A stretch of 5,707 nucleotides of DNA from positions 1-5,707 of the forward strand of contig JAQCTH010000120.1 of assembly GCA_027686065.1 (NCBI GenBank), written 5' to 3'. This DNA comes from Clostridiaceae bacterium AF10-41 (GTDB lineage Bacteria > Bacillota > Clostridia > Clostridiales > Clostridiaceae). Within the stretch, counting starts at the first letter, position 1. Each line of letters opens with the position of its first letter. Made by a program: the position numbers and the translations under genes. Of the stretch, positions 5,595-5,707 are shown piece by piece. The notes beneath the pieces are model-generated. The model was not told where the DNA came from and ran no database searches. It was given only the letters and a program-made list of their open reading frames with translations.

Positions 5595-5707
5595 ATGAAC
5601 AAGTTTAATTATATTTACAAAATTAATAGCAATCTTGATATAAAAAGAAGAATAGATGAAAATAATATAATAATTCATATGAAGAAAAACTATATACTAT
5701 ATAAAAT
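5595..5707 (+). CDS. Possible start of an unidentified gene running off the right edge
   Basis: An open frame from ATG 5595 has 37 codons and no stop before the window ends. It begins MNKFNYIYKINSNLD and is rich in Lys, Asn and Ile. There is no ribosome binding site before the ATG, the frame is already open upstream of it, and the stretch is extremely AT-rich, so chance is a real alternative. No family is recognised. Confidence 0.25.
   Translation, partial: MNKFNYIYKINSNLDIKRRIDENNIIIHMKKNYILYK

Overview
The window is very AT-rich, with heavy use of ATA, AGA, AAA and TTA codons and strong purine-rich ribosome binding sites. Its gene families (hybrid sensor kinase, EAL phosphodiesterase, DUF3781-like small protein, Cof-type HAD phosphatase, MviM-like oxidoreductase) fit a low-GC Firmicute, most likely Clostridium or a close relative. 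The species cannot be read from this sequence alone. All supported genes lie on the + strand.

Region 1 (1-2443) is a signalling block. It holds the 3' part of a membrane-bound hybrid histidine kinase (HisKA, HATPase, receiver) cut by the left edge of the window. About 60 bases downstream is a membrane-anchored EAL-domain cyclic-di-GMP phosphodiesterase, and a strong intrinsic terminator closes the unit. The kinase fragment shows no DNA-binding or enzymatic output of its own, so the EAL protein is its most obvious functional neighbour. A direct link between them is inference.

Region 2 (2444-2907) is a short AT-rich leader and a single small gene of the DUF3781 type, function unknown.

Region 3 (2908-5239) holds two metabolic-type genes, a Cof-type HAD phosphatase and a Gfo/Idh/MocA (MviM/YceM-like) NAD(P)-dependent oxidoreductase. 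Both are set among unusual intergenic repeats. These repeats are much richer in G+C than the genes (29 of 60 bases in one stretch). They are built from 7-base units ending in CAG or a one-base variant, and they appear in both orientations: + before and after the HAD gene, - before and after the oxidoreductase gene. The 349-base gap between the two genes is almost entirely this material and forms a large imperfect inverted repeat. This is the most unusual structure in the window.

Region 4 (5240-5707) holds a small coiled-coil protein whose N-terminal half is made of 21-base (7-residue) tandem repeats, then an AT-rich tail with a possible but weakly supported open frame running off the right edge. 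I found no RNA gene, insertion sequence, CRISPR array or riboswitch.
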